Below, one piece after another: positions 55,001 through 60,150 of a DNA stretch of 64,000 bases. Position numbers and translations under genes: made by a program. The notes under the pieces are model-generated. The model ran no database searches. It had not been told where the DNA came from and saw only the letters and a list, made by a program, of their open reading frames with translations. Numbering within the stretch: position 1 is the stretch's first letter; each line of letters begins with the position of its first letter. The DNA lies in the NCBI RefSeq assembly GCF_003945595.2, contig NW_024104361.1, positions 372,001 to 436,000 of the forward strand, in the 5' to 3' direction. The DNA is from Pipra filicauda. Taxonomy: Eukaryota; Chordata; Aves; Passeriformes; Pipridae.

Positions 55001-58000
55001 TGTGTTCCCTTGCCCCTTACACAAATGAGTTGTGTCATCTCCAGCATGAAGGCCGTGCTGCTGAAATAGCTTCTGTCAGCCACGTCCTCAGTCACATTCC
55101 TGCCTGAAGACCTTGGTCCTTGCCAACACATCCCTCCACCCCTGCACTCACAGAGACACGAGAGAGCCCGGTGCCATCTCAGCTACCTCAAATCCAGATG
55201 GTTTATAAAAACCTCACAACTCTCACGAGGTACTTGAGCATCCAAACTATCACTGTCAGGCAGCTACCTTCCCTTTCCGCAGCTTTTTCACTGGAAGTCT
55301 GGGGGTCTTGAGACCTCTAGAAATATACTGTCTGGGAAGCAGTGCTAGAACAAGCCTGACTGCAGGCATACTCCCACTTCTATTTCACACACATATTTGC
55401 AACAACCTGAGTATCTTCTCCCCGTTTTTTCCCCCCCACAGGTGCTACCTCGACGGTTAACCCAGTTGCAAATATATAAGGAAGATCCACCACAGGATAA
55501 TGCAGAAAAGAAAAACCCAATTGCTTATAACTTTCCACCCTCCAGATATTCCAAGAATCAGCTCTCCTCTGCTTCTTGTCAGTGAAAATAATGCCACGGT
55601 CAAAGCAATCTGTGCTCTTGTGGTGGTCTCTGAAGACGTCTACAGTAAAACTCCTTCAGACTCCCTTAGTGCAAGAGGTCCTCTCTCAGCAGTTTTAAAA
55701 ATCTCAGCCAATTCTTTTGGGGAAATCTCAGGAAGTTAAAGAAATACATCAAAAGAATGGTGTCTATTTTTTGCTGGCGCGATGGGGAAGGCAAGGCTAT
55801 TTTTTATTCTCCCATTTTAAAATTAGCAAGGCTGAAAAGTGAATTCTTGAATGGGAGTCACTCCAGTAAAATGAGCTTTTAACCAGAAATAATGACAGAT
55901 ACTTCATCCTTCTGGCACAAACAGAAGTGTTACAATGCCCTTCAAGAATGGATCTGCTGACATCTCTCAGAAAGCACGACAGCGGCTCTATTCAGAAACT
56001 ATCCTAGGCATCTGTCATATCTATATCTTCTTTATTAGCAATTGACATTTTCAAGAAAAAACAGTCTCTTTATCAGCTTAATAGCTCATCTGCACCTCTT
56101 CAGGCTGCACTCATAACTCCTGGACAGTGACATCATGTCACAAGTAGATTATTAGTTCTGTGTCATATTCACTTCAGGTGAAAAAAAATGGGATTTCTGG
56201 GTGGTTTGACAAGACGGGGTGAACTCCACCCAGGGCTGGGGAATAGCAAATCCATCATCTCTGCCAGCAAAGGCATCCTAAAAGATGCACATTTTAATTG
56301 ACCCACCGGTATTCTGGGGGCCAGGCGGAGATGTTCCGTTTCCCACTCCTTGGTGCTATCACATCATTTACCTGAAGCACCAGGAAAACATCCTGATGAT
56401 GTTTTGCCATGGTCCTAGACAGGGCTTGGAGTAACCTGGTCTAGTGGAAGGTGCTCCTGTCCATGGCAGGAGGCTGGAATGAGATGAGCTTTCAGGTCCC
56501 TTCCAACACAAACCATTTTATGATGCCATTTATTCCGACAAACCCATTCCCCTCATCTCCCACTCAGCCCAAAGAGGAATAGGGGCTGCAGGAGCCTGTA
56601 GCCAGAGCCTTTCCGAGGGATTTCGGAAAGCTCACCATGAGGTGTCAGCACTTGTTTGAGCAGACACCAGGCAGCGTGGCAGGGTTGGAGGGGACTGGCA
56701 CACAGAGGCAGCCAGACGTGAACTGCACAAGTCAAATAATCAGAGTAATTGAAGGCTGCGAGCCCAGGGCTGGAAAACGTGCTGCAATCCCGAACACGGC
56801 ACGGATCGGCGCGTGACGAATGGGAGCTCCATTAATACGAGGGAGGAACAAGCCTCCAATGCTCCTGGCTTGTTTGCAGTGATGAACTGGTATCCCAGTC
56901 CTCCCATGCTACTGGGCATCTCCTACCCCCTCCCTGACAGCGGCAGCACACGTCCCTCCCGGGGCAGAGAGCCCAGAGCTCCTGTCCTTCCCTCCCCTGG
57001 CAGGTGCCCTGTGAGCCCAGCAGAAAAACTCCTCCTTTTCTGAACCAGACTAGCAAAGCACTGCCCGACAAGAGCCCTCAGAAGCAGGCGGGAATCAGCA
57101 TCCCACAAAATCCTATTTTCTGGCTCTCAGGGGCTGTACAATCCTGACTGCATTAAAGCTCATACCGTGCCTGGGCCCAGGGGAGGGAATCTGCACTCGA
57201 GGTACCCAGCAAGCAGAGCAACGCCAGCAGTAAGAGCTGAAGAAGTGGGTGTCAGGACATAACCATGAACCTTGTCACAGGCTCACCAGTGACTCAACCT
57301 CCCCTGCACCCCCCAAAACCACACCAGTGTTACCCCGCAAAGGAGAAACAAAAGCTCCCGCGGCAGGGCATATCTCACCTCATCCTTGTCCTGCACCTGG
57401 ATGAAGAGGGGAAGGGCAAAGCCCACCTGGGCCAGCTCTGGGATGGCCACGCTGTACTCGGAGCTGTTGAACTCAGGGGCGTTGTCGTTGAGGTCAATGA
57501 CCAGGATGTTGAAGGTGGTGGTGACGGTGGCGTTGGAGGGTGTACGGTCATCGTTCAGCTCTGTCCCCTGCCAGGAGAGAAACCAAGGGAGCCTTTATTT
57601 TTCCAAAAGAATAAATGTAAAAGAAGGTGTGCGTGGTGCATGTCGTGATGAGAGACTCCTGCAGCTTCTTCTTCCTCTACTCTGCCATGAAAGGACACTC
57701 AGTTGGCTCTGACACTGCTGACCCGTTAACAGACAGAGATGTTAGACCAGCTCTCCCACCACCCCTGTGTCAGGCCCACAGCACTCTCACAAACCTTCCC
57801 AGGGTCTTAACATTTCCCTTGGGATGGCTGTGGCCAAGTTCTCACTTGCCCATATCATCTGGGGTCACACTGAAGGACAAGAAGGAGCCACAAGCATTTA
57901 AACAAACAAACAAACAAAAAAATCCCTTGTGAGATGCAGGGGATAGACCACAAAATAAGGGAAGGCAGGATGGAGCAAAGGGCACTCCTGTTCTCCCCTT

Positions 58001-59587
58001 TGCAATCCCCTGAGGTGGGACCAGCAGTAGGGAGCCAGACACCATAGTACTACTGAAGGGACACAAAACTAGGGCACAGAGGAAAAGAAGATTTAGACCT
58101 TAAAATAGGTTTGGCAATATGTGTCTAAATACAGAGCTGAGTCATGACTCCGCATCACACCTCTGTCTCAAGAAGGACTTTAATTTTGCCTTCCCAAAAG
58201 GAAAGAGTGCAGATTTTATTGCCAGAGAAGCAAGACTCGTGAAACAGCCTTTTCAAGCCGAGTCCCTCCTCTTGTCCTTTGGATAATCTTGCTTTGCTGT
58301 GGGCATGGAAAAGCAATGCTAACACGACCCACACGGCTCATTGCTATTCACTGCTTCTGCACACAACAGCAGAACAGGCTGATCCCAATGAGGAGCAATC
58401 CAGCTGTATTTTCACTGCGTGCTCCAGGACAAGAACAGCAGAGAACATTTTGGGTCCTGGGGATGTGGGACACAGAGAGCTGGCACTTGCAGGAGGATGC
58501 AAAGTTTGTGGGGAGAGGAAATAGAAATCTATTGGATCAACAGAATATGGCTGGAACTCCATTACCACGCAGGGAGGAAAACGGGCAAGTTTTCAGACTC
58601 ACAAACCATTCCAAGATTAATTTTTGTCCCCATTAAAATCAGAAAATCCTCCCTTTCTCCCTTTTTGAAACTATAAAAGCCCAAAGGAAGAGATACCAGG
58701 GATGGAGATCTCTTCTCCATGCACAAAGCCCCAGTATATGAGCTGTGCCCAGGACCAAGAGGGGTGATTTCTTGTCCCTCTGCCTTGGCTCCAACAAAGC
58801 ATCACACTTGCCAAAAAGAGAAGGCGCTGTGTTGGCTGCCTCCCTCCCAGTCAATGACCGTTCCTATGCTGCTGCTGATTTTCCCCCACCCCAGCCCAGA
58901 AGAATCCATACTTCTAAATGTGTTTCCAACCAGCTGCCCAGCTTGGTATTGATTTTAATTACAGGGCTGCGAGCAGAGCCAGGGAGCCGCTCTCAGGTGG
59001 GGCTGGAAAACCATGCTCCAGTGCCTTTCCTTGACAAGGCAACTTCCAGCATCACGCCCTCCCTGTGCCGGGCAGGCACACAAGATGCCTGCTGACATGA
59101 CAAAATGTCATGTTTATCCAGGGCTTTGTGGGGGGAAAGGTGGGAGACAGGAAAAAAGAGTCACAATTTAAGTGCCTGAATGTGTCTGGTGCTATTTGCA
59201 ATCCCAGGTATCTGGGACACAACCACAGGCAGAGGAGGTAGGACACCAAAAACACCCTTATACGTCCACACAGACTCCATCATGTTTTGGGCCACCAGAC
59301 AAGGGGGTTGTGTTTAACATCTCACTTGGCTTCACCAGCACATCACGGCTCTGCATGCCCATGAAAGCAACGTGTCCCAGGCTTGCTTCCTCCTCCTCAA
59401 AGGAGTTGTCCCTAGGCAGGATGCCCTCCCCATCCTGCTCCTCTGGTGTGCCTCCCTGCTGGAGGAGATCTCACCTTCACTGTGAGGATGAATCCAGAGC
59501 TGTAGAAGGGGTTTTCCCGGTCCAGGGGCCCGTTCAGGGTTAAGGCCCCGCTGATGTAGTCCAGTGCAAAGATGCTGTTGGTGTTAC
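3843..59587 (-). CDS. CDH23: CDH23, cadherin-23, internal part of gene (28 exons, EC3 to EC15)
   Basis: The gene spans the window on the minus strand. Joined exons give 4007 nt, 1335 full codons after a 2-nt split Gly codon, with no internal stop. Successive translated exons align colinearly with human CDH23 as I remember it, from the middle of EC3 to late EC15. Each extracellular cadherin repeat shows the calcium motifs expected of the family: LDRE/LDYE, DxD, xDx and the DxNDN linker. Cadherin-23 is a single-pass membrane protein that forms the upper part of the hair-cell tip link, pairing with protocadherin-15. Only the ectodomain middle is present: there is no signal peptide, membrane segment or cytoplasmic tail, because those exons lie outside both window edges. 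Introns are mostly 0.2 to 3 kb, with three long ones of 14.4, 8.3 and 7.9 kb. Identity is certain; exon ends are inferred without transcript data. Confidence 0.97.
4816..4946. repeat. 41-bp tandem repeat, about three copies
   Basis: Copies start near 4829, 4870 and 4911, each with (G)TCACC, then an A/C-rich stretch, then ATCACCCAAGGTG or ATGACCCAAGGTG. Lies 53 nt past the donor of the 4999-5127 exon. On the minus strand the third copy contains a donor-like GTAGGTGAG. Confidence 0.75.
4999..5127 (-). CDS. CDH23: CDH23 exon, end of EC14, EC14-EC15 linker, start of EC15
   Basis: 129 nt, 43 codons, phase 0 at both ends: [43 protein letters not shown]. Linker [11 protein letters not shown] is identical to human. 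Acceptor TGCAG, donor GTGAGC. A 41-bp tandem repeat starts about 55 nt into the following intron. Confidence 0.97.
5238..5366 (-). CDS. CDH23: CDH23 exon, EC14 body
   Basis: 129 nt, 43 codons, phase 0 at both ends: [43 protein letters not shown]. Human EC14 reads SGNIAGAFEIVTTNDSIGEV. Asn-Asn-Thr gives a sequon. Acceptor TCCAG, donor GTGAGT. Confidence 0.96.
5986..6100 (-). mobile_element. CR1 fragment abutting a CDH23 splice donor
   Basis: AATATCCTGAGTTGGAAGGG, then GATCATCGAGTCCAGCTCCTGG and CACACCATGTGCCCAAGAGC are CR1 3' sequence in minus orientation. Similarity continues to CCAAACG at about 6097, about 10 nt from the exon edge at 6107. Confidence 0.85.
6107..6256 (-). CDS. CDH23: CDH23 exon, EC13-EC14 linker and EC14 start
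   Basis: 150 nt, 50 codons, phase 0 at both ends: [50 protein letters not shown]. Linker [11 protein letters not shown]; human [11 protein letters not shown]. Acceptor CACAG, donor GTAGGG. A CR1 fragment begins about 6 nt beyond the exon's 3' end, inside the donor neighbourhood. Confidence 0.96.
6257..7259 (-). other. CDH23 intron, EC13 microexon to EC14-start exon
   Basis: About 1 kb without recognisable repeat or gene; bounded by the microexon donor at 7258-7259 and the acceptor at 6257-6258. Confidence 0.6.
7260..7262 (-). CDS. CDH23: CDH23 3-nt microexon, one AAG (Lys) codon in EC13
   Basis: AAG is flanked on the minus strand by a strong acceptor (a roughly 25-nt pyrimidine tract, then CCAACAG) and a strong donor, GTAAGC. 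It lies between the exon ending STV (7805) and the exon starting VTITV (6256). Inserting it gives STV-K-VTITV, which restores the Lys seen in human STVKVYITV and the strand length before the EC13-EC14 linker. Both neighbouring exons are phase 0, so skipping would also keep the frame. Confidence 0.8.
7805..7906 (-). CDS. CDH23: CDH23 exon, EC13 second half
   Basis: 102 nt, 34 codons, phase 0 at both ends: [38 protein letters not shown] calcium motif and ADDGGPK as in human. Acceptor GGCAG, donor GTGAGT. Human continues with Lys (STVKVYITV); that codon is absent from this exon and from the start of the 6107-6256 exon. Confidence 0.96.
7999..8387 (-). CDS. CDH23: CDH23 large exon, EC12 body, EC12-EC13 linker, EC13 start
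   Basis: 389 nt, the largest exon here: 2 nt completing Gly, then 129 codons. [39 protein letters not shown] and [19 protein letters not shown] are EC12. The linker is [10 protein letters not shown] rather than DxNDN, and EC13 starts [18 protein letters not shown] with SIDNLNQ where DxD is usual. Human has the same departures. Acceptor CCCAG, donor GTAAGT. Confidence 0.97.
8583..8718 (-). CDS. CDH23: CDH23 exon, EC11-EC12 linker and EC12 start
   Basis: 136 nt: 45 codons plus 1 nt, [45 protein letters not shown](G). The linker DVNDEVPVF has Glu for the usual final Asn, as human DINDEAPVF does. Acceptor CACAG, donor GTAGGC. Confidence 0.97.
8836..8973 (+). mobile_element. CR1 LINE 3' end
   Basis: GTTCAAGGCCGGGCTGGATG through GAGCTTTAAGGTCCCTTCC to the terminal ATTCTAGGATTCTATGAT. 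Plus orientation, severely 5'-truncated. Confidence 0.9.
9764..9912 (-). CDS. CDH23: CDH23 exon, EC11 body
   Basis: 149 nt: 2 nt completing Gly, then 49 codons, [53 protein letters not shown] motif and the GPMRSSVRV strand are shared with human. Acceptor GCCAG, donor GTAAGC. Confidence 0.96.
10128..10592 (+). mobile_element. CR1 LINE 3' end, longest copy in window
   Basis: Starts near GATCTGTTGGGGTGAGTCC, includes GAGGAGGCCATGAAGACG, CAGCCTGGAGAAGAGAAGG, GTTGCCCAGAGAAGCTGTGG and ends ATTCTAGGATTCTATCTA. Plus orientation, about 465 bp of the 3' end and 3' UTR. Confidence 0.92.
10784..10844 (-). CDS. CDH23: CDH23 short exon, EC11 N-terminal part
   Basis: 61 nt: 20 codons ([20 protein letters not shown]) plus 1 nt of Gly. 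Human reads [18 protein letters not shown]. Carries the DAD calcium motif. Acceptor TGAAG, donor GTAAGT. Isolated, with 7.9 kb of intron upstream, which contains C10orf105. Confidence 0.96.
12950..13620 (+). promoter_or_regulatory. CpG-rich block, candidate C10orf105 promoter and first exon
   Basis: Roughly 30 CpG dinucleotides occur in about 500 bases in an otherwise CpG-poor intron. It includes GC-box-like runs and a donor-like CCG followed by GTGAGAG (GT at 13194-13195). It lies 3 kb upstream of the coding exon and in the right orientation to supply a noncoding first exon. An intronic CDH23 regulatory island is the alternative. Confidence 0.4.
16391..16535 (+). mobile_element. tRNA-Ile-derived SINE with CR1-like tail (TguSINE1-type)
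   Basis: The head resembles tRNA-Ile(AAT): the pol III A box TAGCTCAGTTGG is at 16398-16409, the anticodon context CTAATAAC follows, a degenerate B box (GGTTTGATCCC) is at 16443-16453, and the acceptor-stem GGGCCA ends at about 16464. The rest (from about 16475) is a CR1 3' tail: GAGCTGGACTTGATG, then GTGGGTCCC and ATTCTGTG-type ends. Such a tRNA-Ile/CR1 chimera is known from songbirds. The B box T replacing C and other changes indicate a dead tRNA gene, not a functional one. Confidence 0.85.
16561..16565 (+). promoter_or_regulatory. C10orf105: probable 3' splice site of the C10orf105 coding exon
   Basis: TGCAG follows a pyrimidine-leaning stretch (CACTTCTCTGTATCACCTTGTG) and precedes the start codon by 5 nt, so the exon would begin at 16566. 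The first exon is not proved. The tail of a SINE ends roughly 30 nt upstream. Confidence 0.6.
16571..16987 (+). CDS. C10orf105: C10orf105 homologue, small membrane protein nested in CDH23 intron
   Basis: A 138-residue [13 protein letters not shown] to the C-terminal MESTKM, on the opposite strand to CDH23. Residues 1-40 are Ser/Thr/Pro-rich. About 41-63 form one hydrophobic segment ([20 protein letters not shown]) followed by TLCKPAALD. The tail contains MPHHP, then [15 protein letters not shown], a basic Ser/Arg stretch and DIMESTKM. These blocks match human C10orf105 as I remember it (133 residues), which also sits antisense in a CDH23 intron. Function is unknown to me; a single-pass membrane protein is predicted. 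The ATG is chosen because human starts MSTE and because a good 3' splice site (TGCAG at 16561-16565) lies 5 nt upstream, implying an upstream noncoding exon. Upstream codons in the same frame are retroposon or intron. Confidence 0.95.
   Translation: MSTEDSSNGTSPTPPLLGLLVSTTELVPPSIPSPEMRDPLSVIVALVCIFLLLVTFLIFVTLCKPAALDQSLSGPREWMPHHPLDASEPQLRLWKRLGSLRGSISSFRRSKPMSQSQLSCPRSSPARQDWDIMESTKM
17644..17649 (+). terminator. C10orf105: candidate polyadenylation signal for C10orf105
   Basis: ATTAAA, the commonest variant of the AATAAA signal, lies 657 nt after the C10orf105 stop codon. No canonical AATAAA was noticed nearer. The transcript end is unproven. Confidence 0.3.
18711..18859 (-). CDS. CDH23: CDH23 exon, end of EC10, EC10-EC11 linker, start of EC11
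   Basis: 149 nt: 2 nt completing Asp, then 49 codons, [49 protein letters not shown]. Acceptor ACAG. The 3' end is set by alignment to human SILQ-LKATD, which requires CAG followed by GCACGT, a GC donor. The only in-frame GT alternative (GTACAG, six bases earlier) would delete Val-Gln. Confidence 0.9.
18860..20011 (-). other. CDH23 intron in EC10
   Basis: About 1.15 kb, a T-run near 18981-18991; otherwise no gene or repeat seen. Confidence 0.6.
20012..20125 (-). CDS. CDH23: CDH23 exon, EC10 body
   Basis: 114 nt, phase 1 to phase 1: (G)[37 protein letters not shown]. Human reads GGNVDGKFSVGYRDAVVRTV. Acceptor TGCAG, donor GTAAGG. The 3' terminus of a minus-oriented CR1 lies only about 25 nt upstream of the acceptor. 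Confidence 0.96.
20151..20440 (-). mobile_element. CR1 LINE 3' end next to a CDH23 acceptor
   Basis: AATCATAGAATCCTGGAATG at the start is the terminal 8-bp motif; then GGGCAGGGACACCTTCACTAG, GGGATGGGGCATCCACAACT and AAATTTTTCCTAATATCTAA. Minus orientation, its 3' terminus about 25 nt from the exon at 20125. Confidence 0.92.
21237..21389 (-). CDS. CDH23: CDH23 exon, EC9-EC10 linker and EC10 start
   Basis: 153 nt, phase 1 to phase 1: (V)[50 protein letters not shown](G). Equivalent to human VLDVNDETPTFFPAVYNVSV. The NCTD sequence keeps the N-glycosylation sequon beside the DAD calcium motif. Acceptor TTCAG, donor GTATGA. Confidence 0.97.
21390..22329 (-). other. CDH23 intron between EC9 body and EC9-EC10 linker exons
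   Basis: About 0.94 kb with no recognisable gene or interspersed repeat. Confidence 0.55.
22330..22549 (-). CDS. CDH23: CDH23 exon, EC9 body
   Basis: 220 nt: 73 codons plus 1 nt. [82 protein letters not shown] and ASDAG calcium motifs are present. Acceptor TACCAG would be off by two bases; the used one is CAG before GTAGTGGCC. The donor GTGGGG is the weakest GT donor in the gene here. Confidence 0.96.
22676..22950. repeat. about 135-bp direct duplication, purine-rich
   Basis: CAACCCCTTCTGCAT occurs at 22711 and 22846, within longer similar arms (AGCGAGCAC.. and AGCCAGCAC.. on the left, GAATTGTTAGAG and GCATTGCTAGAG on the right). Each copy is followed by GGAGAGGA/GAAGA-type purine runs. Fills much of the 476-nt intron between two CDH23 exons. 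Confidence 0.75.
23026..23171 (-). CDS. CDH23: CDH23 exon, end of EC8, EC8-EC9 linker, start of EC9
   Basis: 146 nt: 2 nt completing Cys, then 48 codons, [40 protein letters not shown] and PAGSSVFQ. Linker [11 protein letters not shown] as in human. Acceptor TACAG, donor GTGAGT. Confidence 0.97.
23331..23630 (-). mobile_element. CR1 LINE 3' end
   Basis: GGAATTCTAGAATGGTTTGG, then CATGGGCAGGGACACCTTCC, CTTGAACACTTCCAGGG and, further in, TCTCCTGTTTTAGTTTAAAAC. Minus orientation. Confidence 0.9.
23845..24034 (-). CDS. CDH23: CDH23 exon, EC8 body
   Basis: 190 nt: 63 codons plus 1 nt of a Cys codon: [20 protein letters not shown], then [40 protein letters not shown] and VTD(C). Very close to human EC8. 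Acceptor GGCAG, donor GTAAGC. Confidence 0.97.
24752..24781. repeat. poly(A)/poly(T) inverted run
   Basis: Twelve A, a 3-base TCC spacer, then fifteen T: a perfect potential hairpin in the intron between EC8 exons. Confidence 0.85.
25264..25371 (-). CDS. CDH23: CDH23 exon, EC7-EC8 linker and EC8 start
   Basis: 108 nt, 36 codons, phase 0 at both ends: [20 protein letters not shown] to [11 protein letters not shown]. Carries the EC7-EC8 linker with its unusual Trp (PTW), as in human. Acceptor CGCAG, donor GTACGT. The reading frame stays open past the donor, but the next exon (VVAVDPDL) fixes the junction at DVTT-VVAV. Confidence 0.95.
25458..25655 (+). mobile_element. CR1 LINE 3' end (older subfamily)
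   Basis: TGCCCAGGGCAGTGGTGGAA, CATCCCTAGGGGTATTTAAA, GGGCTTGATCATCTTAGAGA and TCTATG end. Plus orientation; 85 nt upstream of a CDH23 acceptor. Confidence 0.88.
26862..26912 (-). mobile_element. short CR1 3' remnant
   Basis: CAGAATCATAAAATTGGAAA then GACGTTTAAAATCATTACG resembles the terminal CR1 sequence in minus orientation; only about 50 bp survive. Confidence 0.6.
27492..27604 (-). CDS. CDH23: CDH23 exon, EC7 second half
   Basis: 113 nt: 2 nt completing Gly, then 37 codons, [20 protein letters not shown] to QKTGIAM. LDRE motif and [14 protein letters not shown] as in human. Acceptor TGCAG, donor GTGAGT, phase 0 out. Confidence 0.96.
27965..28081 (-). CDS. CDH23: CDH23 exon, EC7 first half
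   Basis: 117 nt, phase 1 to phase 1: [20 protein letters not shown] to HFRINARS with split Gly codons on both sides. The conserved [19 protein letters not shown] matches human EC7. Acceptor CCAAG, donor GTGAGA. Confidence 0.96.
28331..28403 (-). CDS. CDH23: CDH23 short exon, EC6-EC7 linker and EC7 start
   Basis: 73 nt: 24 codons plus 1 nt, starting with the linker [16 protein letters not shown] and ending MEDIMA. Equivalent to human [16 protein letters not shown]. Acceptor TTCAG, donor GTACAG. Confidence 0.95.
29985..30275 (-). mobile_element. CR1 LINE 3' end
   Basis: CGTGGAATCACAGAATGG, then TGTGGGCAGGGACACCTTCC, GAACACTTCCAGGGATGGGG and TTCTTCCTAACACCTAATC. Minus orientation. Confidence 0.92.
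30340..30490. promoter_or_regulatory. CpG cluster in intron, candidate regulatory element
   Basis: About 14 CpGs in 130 bases, including CGGGGCGGCAGCGGCAGGG and GGCGCGGCGCGCAC, flanked by CpG-poor DNA and a CR1. No exon is evident. Candidate enhancer or alternative promoter only. Confidence 0.3.
31566..31693 (-). CDS. CDH23: CDH23 exon, EC6 second half
   Basis: 128 nt: 2 nt completing Val, then 42 codons, [20 protein letters not shown] to VTIEVF. Contains the LDYE calcium motif and the conserved [12 protein letters not shown] strand. Acceptor TCCAG, donor GTAAGT, phase 0 out. Confidence 0.96.
32083..32188 (-). CDS. CDH23: CDH23 exon, EC6 first half
   Basis: 106 nt: 35 codons ([20 protein letters not shown] to TVSEGYG) plus 1 nt of a Val codon. 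Matches human [20 protein letters not shown]. Acceptor CCCAG, donor GTAAGC. Confidence 0.96.
32461..32688 (+). mobile_element. CR1 LINE 3' end
   Basis: GATATTGGCAGAAATTTTTCC, GGCACAGGTTGCCCAGAGAA, GTGTTCAAGGCCAGG and CTTTAAGGTCCCTTCCAACC to ATTCTATGACTC. Plus orientation; ends 57 nt from the donor of the 32746 exon. Confidence 0.92.
32746..32983 (-). CDS. CDH23: CDH23 exon, rest of EC5, EC5-EC6 linker, start of EC6
   Basis: 238 nt: 1 nt finishing Arg, then 79 codons. It holds [19 protein letters not shown], then [18 protein letters not shown], the linker [10 protein letters not shown] and the EC6 start [15 protein letters not shown]. Strongly conserved with human. Acceptor CTCAG, donor GTGAGG. 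A plus-oriented CR1 3' end begins about 60 nt beyond the donor. Confidence 0.97.
33538..33602 (-). CDS. CDH23: CDH23 short exon, EC5 beta strands A'/B region
   Basis: 65 nt: 21 codons ([20 protein letters not shown] then D) plus 2 nt of an Arg codon. The DND calcium motif and [10 protein letters not shown] match human EC5. Acceptor TTCCAG, donor GTAAGT; the split CG/T Arg codon is completed by the next exon. The 65-nt length fits phase 0 in and phase 2 out. Confidence 0.96.
39959..39983 (+). repeat. G-quadruplex-forming motif after a T-run
   Basis: Four G-runs of at least four (GGGGAGGGGGG, then CGGTGGGGAGGGGG) with loops of 1 to 4 bases, directly after a run of about twelve T. Confidence 0.75.
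42341..42390. repeat. AT-rich simple sequence
   Basis: Alternating TA/AT stretches (ACATATATATTTATATAAAA, then CACACATACATAAG); low complexity, no gene. Confidence 0.6.
44371..44452 (+). mobile_element. CR1 3' remnant
   Basis: GCAGAAGGTGTCCCTGCCCA, GGAACTAAATGATCTTTAAGG and CCAACACAAACCATCTC; plus orientation. Confidence 0.85.
45225..45640 (-). mobile_element. CR1 LINE 3' end
   Basis: AATCATGGAATAATTAAGG, then AAGACCTTTAAGATCATC-like sequence, CCAACGCCTGACCACC, CCTCCTTTTCTCCAAGCTGA and CTCCCTCAGACACTCCTC. Minus orientation, about 415 bp. Confidence 0.92.
48023..48181 (-). CDS. CDH23: CDH23 exon, end of EC4, EC4-EC5 linker, start of EC5
   Basis: 159 nt, 53 codons, phase 0 at both ends. It starts [20 protein letters not shown], contains the calcium linker ENDNRPVF and ends [10 protein letters not shown]. 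Near-identical to human [20 protein letters not shown]. Acceptor GCCCAG, donor GTGAGT. The next exon lies 14.4 kb away. Confidence 0.97.
48561..48870 (-). mobile_element. CR1 LINE 3' end
   Basis: CATCATGGAATGGTTTGGGG, CCATGGGCAGGGACATCTTC, CTGAACACTTCCAGCAATGG and TAGAGCCATCACCCCTTGTC. Minus orientation, between two EC4 exons. Confidence 0.92.
48958..49107 (-). CDS. CDH23: CDH23 exon, EC4 body
   Basis: 150 nt, 50 codons, phase 0 at both ends: [20 protein letters not shown] through [14 protein letters not shown]. Human has the same strand order, with the LDYE motif as LDFE here. Acceptor TCTAG, donor GTAAGG. Joined to the previous exon it reads DKDE-GPNS, two residues shorter than human DKDE-NLGLNS; an in-frame TAG directly before the exon excludes an upstream extension. 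Confidence 0.93.
53913..54035 (-). mobile_element. CR1 3' fragment
   Basis: TCACAGAACCCCAGAATGG, AAAGCTCATCTAATCCAACC and CCATGGGCAGGGACACCTTCC; minus orientation. Confidence 0.9.
56412..56525 (+). mobile_element. CR1 3' fragment
   Basis: AGGGCTTGGAGTAACCTGG, TCTAGTGGAAGGTGCTCCTG and CAGGTCCCTTCCAACACAAA to ATTTTATGATG; plus orientation. Confidence 0.9.
57379..57567 (-). CDS. CDH23: CDH23 exon, end of EC3, EC3-EC4 linker, start of EC4
   Basis: 189 nt, 63 codons, phase 0 at both ends. It starts [20 protein letters not shown], carries the EC3-EC4 calcium linker ([11 protein letters not shown], human IDINDNAPEF) and ends QVQDKDE. The Asn in TPSNATVT creates an N-glycosylation sequon where human has Asp. 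Acceptor GGCAG, donor GTGAGA. Confidence 0.96.
57568..59474 (-). other. 1.9-kb CDH23 intron in EC3
   Basis: No gene seen. A short (AAAC)n run lies at about 57900-57919. Confidence 0.6.
59475..59587 (-). CDS. CDH23: CDH23 exon, second half of EC3
   Basis: 113 nt: 2 nt completing a Gly codon, then 37 codons from [19 protein letters not shown] to GFILTVK. It matches human EC3 with a few substitutions and contains the LDRE calcium motif ([10 protein letters not shown]). The acceptor is CAG before 59587 and the donor is GTGAGA after 59475. It is the most upstream CDH23 exon in the window. The preceding exon (human GIGYTIVSG region) was sought up to 64000 and not found. Confidence 0.96.
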
Positions 59588-60079
59588 CTGAGGAAAAATA
59601 ACAGGCAGTGTGAGCACAAGCACAGCTGATCCCGAAAGGTGCTGGGGGTAATGCAGGGAGGGAAGCAGGAGGACATGAGCTCCAAGCTGGGCACAGGATG
59701 CAGTGGGCTCTGCAAACCTGGCACCTCATCCCAGTGTGCTTTAAAATGTCATGGCTGTAACAGTCCTGTCCTCCTCTCACCTGCCCTAGCTCAGGGCTGA
59801 AAATGGGGCTCTTCTTTCATCAGCCAAAAGTTGCAAATGCTGGAGGCAGCTGAAGAATTTCAAAGGGCTTTAGTTATTAAAATATGCAGCAGCAAAGCTG
59901 AAAGAAGAGCCAAAACCAGGTGCTCCCCTGTGAACGAGCACCTGCATTCACAGGGTACCATGACCCCGGCACAGCATCTCTCCTAAAATACAAGAGTTCA
60001 GGGACATCAGTCCAGGTTAGTCAGAGGAAGGTGCAGACAGAACAAGCTCACAGGTAATTCTCCACATAACAAGCAGTAG

Positions 60080-60150
60080 TTTAACTGTGGGGCCTCTTGC
60101 CAGAGGATGCTGAGGATGATACAAGCCCATCTGATTTCAAGGAGAGGCTG
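60080..60150 (+). mobile_element. possible ancient CR1 remnant
   Basis: AACTGTGGGGCCTCTTGCCA followed by GAGGATGCTGAGGATG loosely resembles internal CR1 3' sequence (GTGGAACTC..GCCACAGGATG). Divergent. Confidence 0.3.

Larger units (their letters stand above)
49108..57378 (-). other. 8.3-kb CDH23 intron in EC4
   Basis: No exon found. Holds CR1 pieces at 53913 and 56412. Stretches at 51120-51240 and 52840-53230 are unusually A/T-balanced, lack repeats and carry motifs such as CATATGCATATATATGC; they could be conserved noncoding DNA, which only an alignment could show. Confidence 0.6.
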
